From Acidimicrobiia bacterium (GTDB lineage: Bacteria; Acidobacteriota; Vicinamibacteria; Vicinamibacterales; CAVVIG01), in assembly GCA_016871175.1 (NCBI GenBank), contig VFZL01000013.1:64646-106882 (forward strand): a stretch of 42,237 bases of DNA, given 5' to 3'. The translations under genes and the position numbers were made by a program. Below are positions 41,850 through 42,237 of the stretch, piece after piece. Each line of letters starts with the position of its first letter. The first letter of the stretch is position 1. A model generated the notes under the pieces. It saw only the letters and a program-made list of their open reading frames with translations, ran no database searches and was not told the DNA's origin.

Positions 41850-42164
41850 ATGGCAAAAAAGATCGTGAAGAAGGCTGCCCCGAAAAAGGCTGCGGCGACC
41901 AAGAGTGGCCGCAAACCAAATGCGGCCTTCATGAAGCCCGTGACCCCGAGCGCTTTGCTCGCTGAGATCGTGGGCGCAAAGCCGGTTCCGCGCACCGAGA
42001 TCACCAAGAGGCTGTGGGCATACATCAAGAAGAACGGTCTGCAGGACAAGAAGAACAAGCGCCAGATCAATGCCGATGGGAAGCTGAAGGCGGTCTTCGG
42101 CGGCAAGTCCGCCGTGAACATGTTCGTGATGACGGCACTGGTGAGCAAGCACCTGAAAGCGTAG
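41850..42164 (+). CDS. SWIB/MDM2-domain protein
   Basis: The 104-residue protein has a lysine- and alanine-rich N-terminal tail (about 1-22) like those of DNA-binding proteins, followed by a SWIB domain: FMKPVTPSALLAEIVG, ITKRLWAYIKKNGLQDKKN, and INADGKLKAVFGGKSAVNMF. SWIB domains are best known from eukaryotic chromatin remodelling, but stand-alone versions occur in bacteria, including chlamydiae. A nucleoid-associated role is plausible but not established. A strong terminator follows. Confidence 0.93.
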   Translation: MAKKIVKKAAPKKAAATKSGRKPNAAFMKPVTPSALLAEIVGAKPVPRTEITKRLWAYIKKNGLQDKKNKRQINADGKLKAVFGGKSAVNMFVMTALVSKHLKA

Positions 42165-42189
42165 TCACTCCACCTTTCGCCGCATCCAG

Positions 42190-42227
42190 AACGGGCGACG
42201 GACCCGCGATCGTCGCCCGTTTCGTTT
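42190..42227 (+). terminator. Rho-independent terminator after the SWIB gene
   Basis: An 11-bp perfect stem (42190-42200 with 42211-42221) with a ten-base loop is followed by TCGTTT, giving a T-rich tract interrupted by CG. It lies 25 bases after the SWIB stop codon. Confidence 0.85.
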
Positions 42228-42237
42228 GGCTCCCCCC

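Overview
The window is GC-rich, gene-dense bacterial chromosome. It opens with the tuf-rpmG-tRNA(Trp)-secE-nusG-rplK-rplA-rplJ-rplL-rpoB-rpoC block (73-13325, all +). The remainder is a mosaic of short operons on both strands. A paired zinc-ribbon insertion in RpoB, an EF-Tu whose switch I lacks the usual RGITI motif, many exported quinoprotein, NHL, cytochrome c and hydrolase-type proteins, and a SWIB-domain protein together suggest Acidobacteriota (Vicinamibacteria-like). That placement is inferred from protein character and was not computed.

Region 1 (1-13325) is the transcription/translation operon. rplA overlaps rplJ by one base, so there is no room for the usual L10 leader between them. 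A strong 11-bp hairpin lies between rplL and rpoB. RpoC ends in a proline-rich acidic tail. No rpsL/rpsG/fusA genes follow rpoC.

Region 2 (13326-18652) shows gene decay. It contains the frameshifted C-terminal remnant of an enolase-superfamily gene, an ECHDC3-like crotonase lacking both catalytic glutamates, a 19-bp imperfect direct repeat, a flavin-fold PNPOx-like protein, an intact enolase-superfamily enzyme with a Tat-like signal, and a carbamoyltransferase reading continuously across two in-frame TAG codons.

Region 3 (18776-24839) holds a RibD-type deaminase coupled to an unknown protein, an exported argininosuccinate-lyase homologue, a J-domain coiled-coil protein on the minus strand, a secreted di-heme cytochrome c and a MatC/SLC13-like permease.

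Region 4 (24964-35273) is rich in exported proteins: a serine hydrolase, an SGNH-like hydrolase, a PQQ dehydrogenase coupled to a matrixin-like protease, a cupin, an unknown exported protein, an NHL-repeat protein, and a cytochrome c/Vgb-like propeller fusion. An AlaX-type alanyl-tRNA editing protein lies among them.

Region 5 (35279-42227) carries a DUF985 cupin, a DUF2277 protein, an ATP-grasp ligase, a small membrane protein coupled to a lone receiver domain, two GNAT acetyltransferases, a DUF885 metallopeptidase, a second PNPOx-like protein, a Tat-exported haloacid dehalogenase-like protein and a SWIB protein. It closes with a clear rho-independent terminator. Several genes lacking a Shine-Dalgarno sequence have a TANNNT box 5-11 bases before the start codon, as expected for leaderless transcripts. 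I found no CRISPR array, rRNA, intact insertion sequence or prophage.
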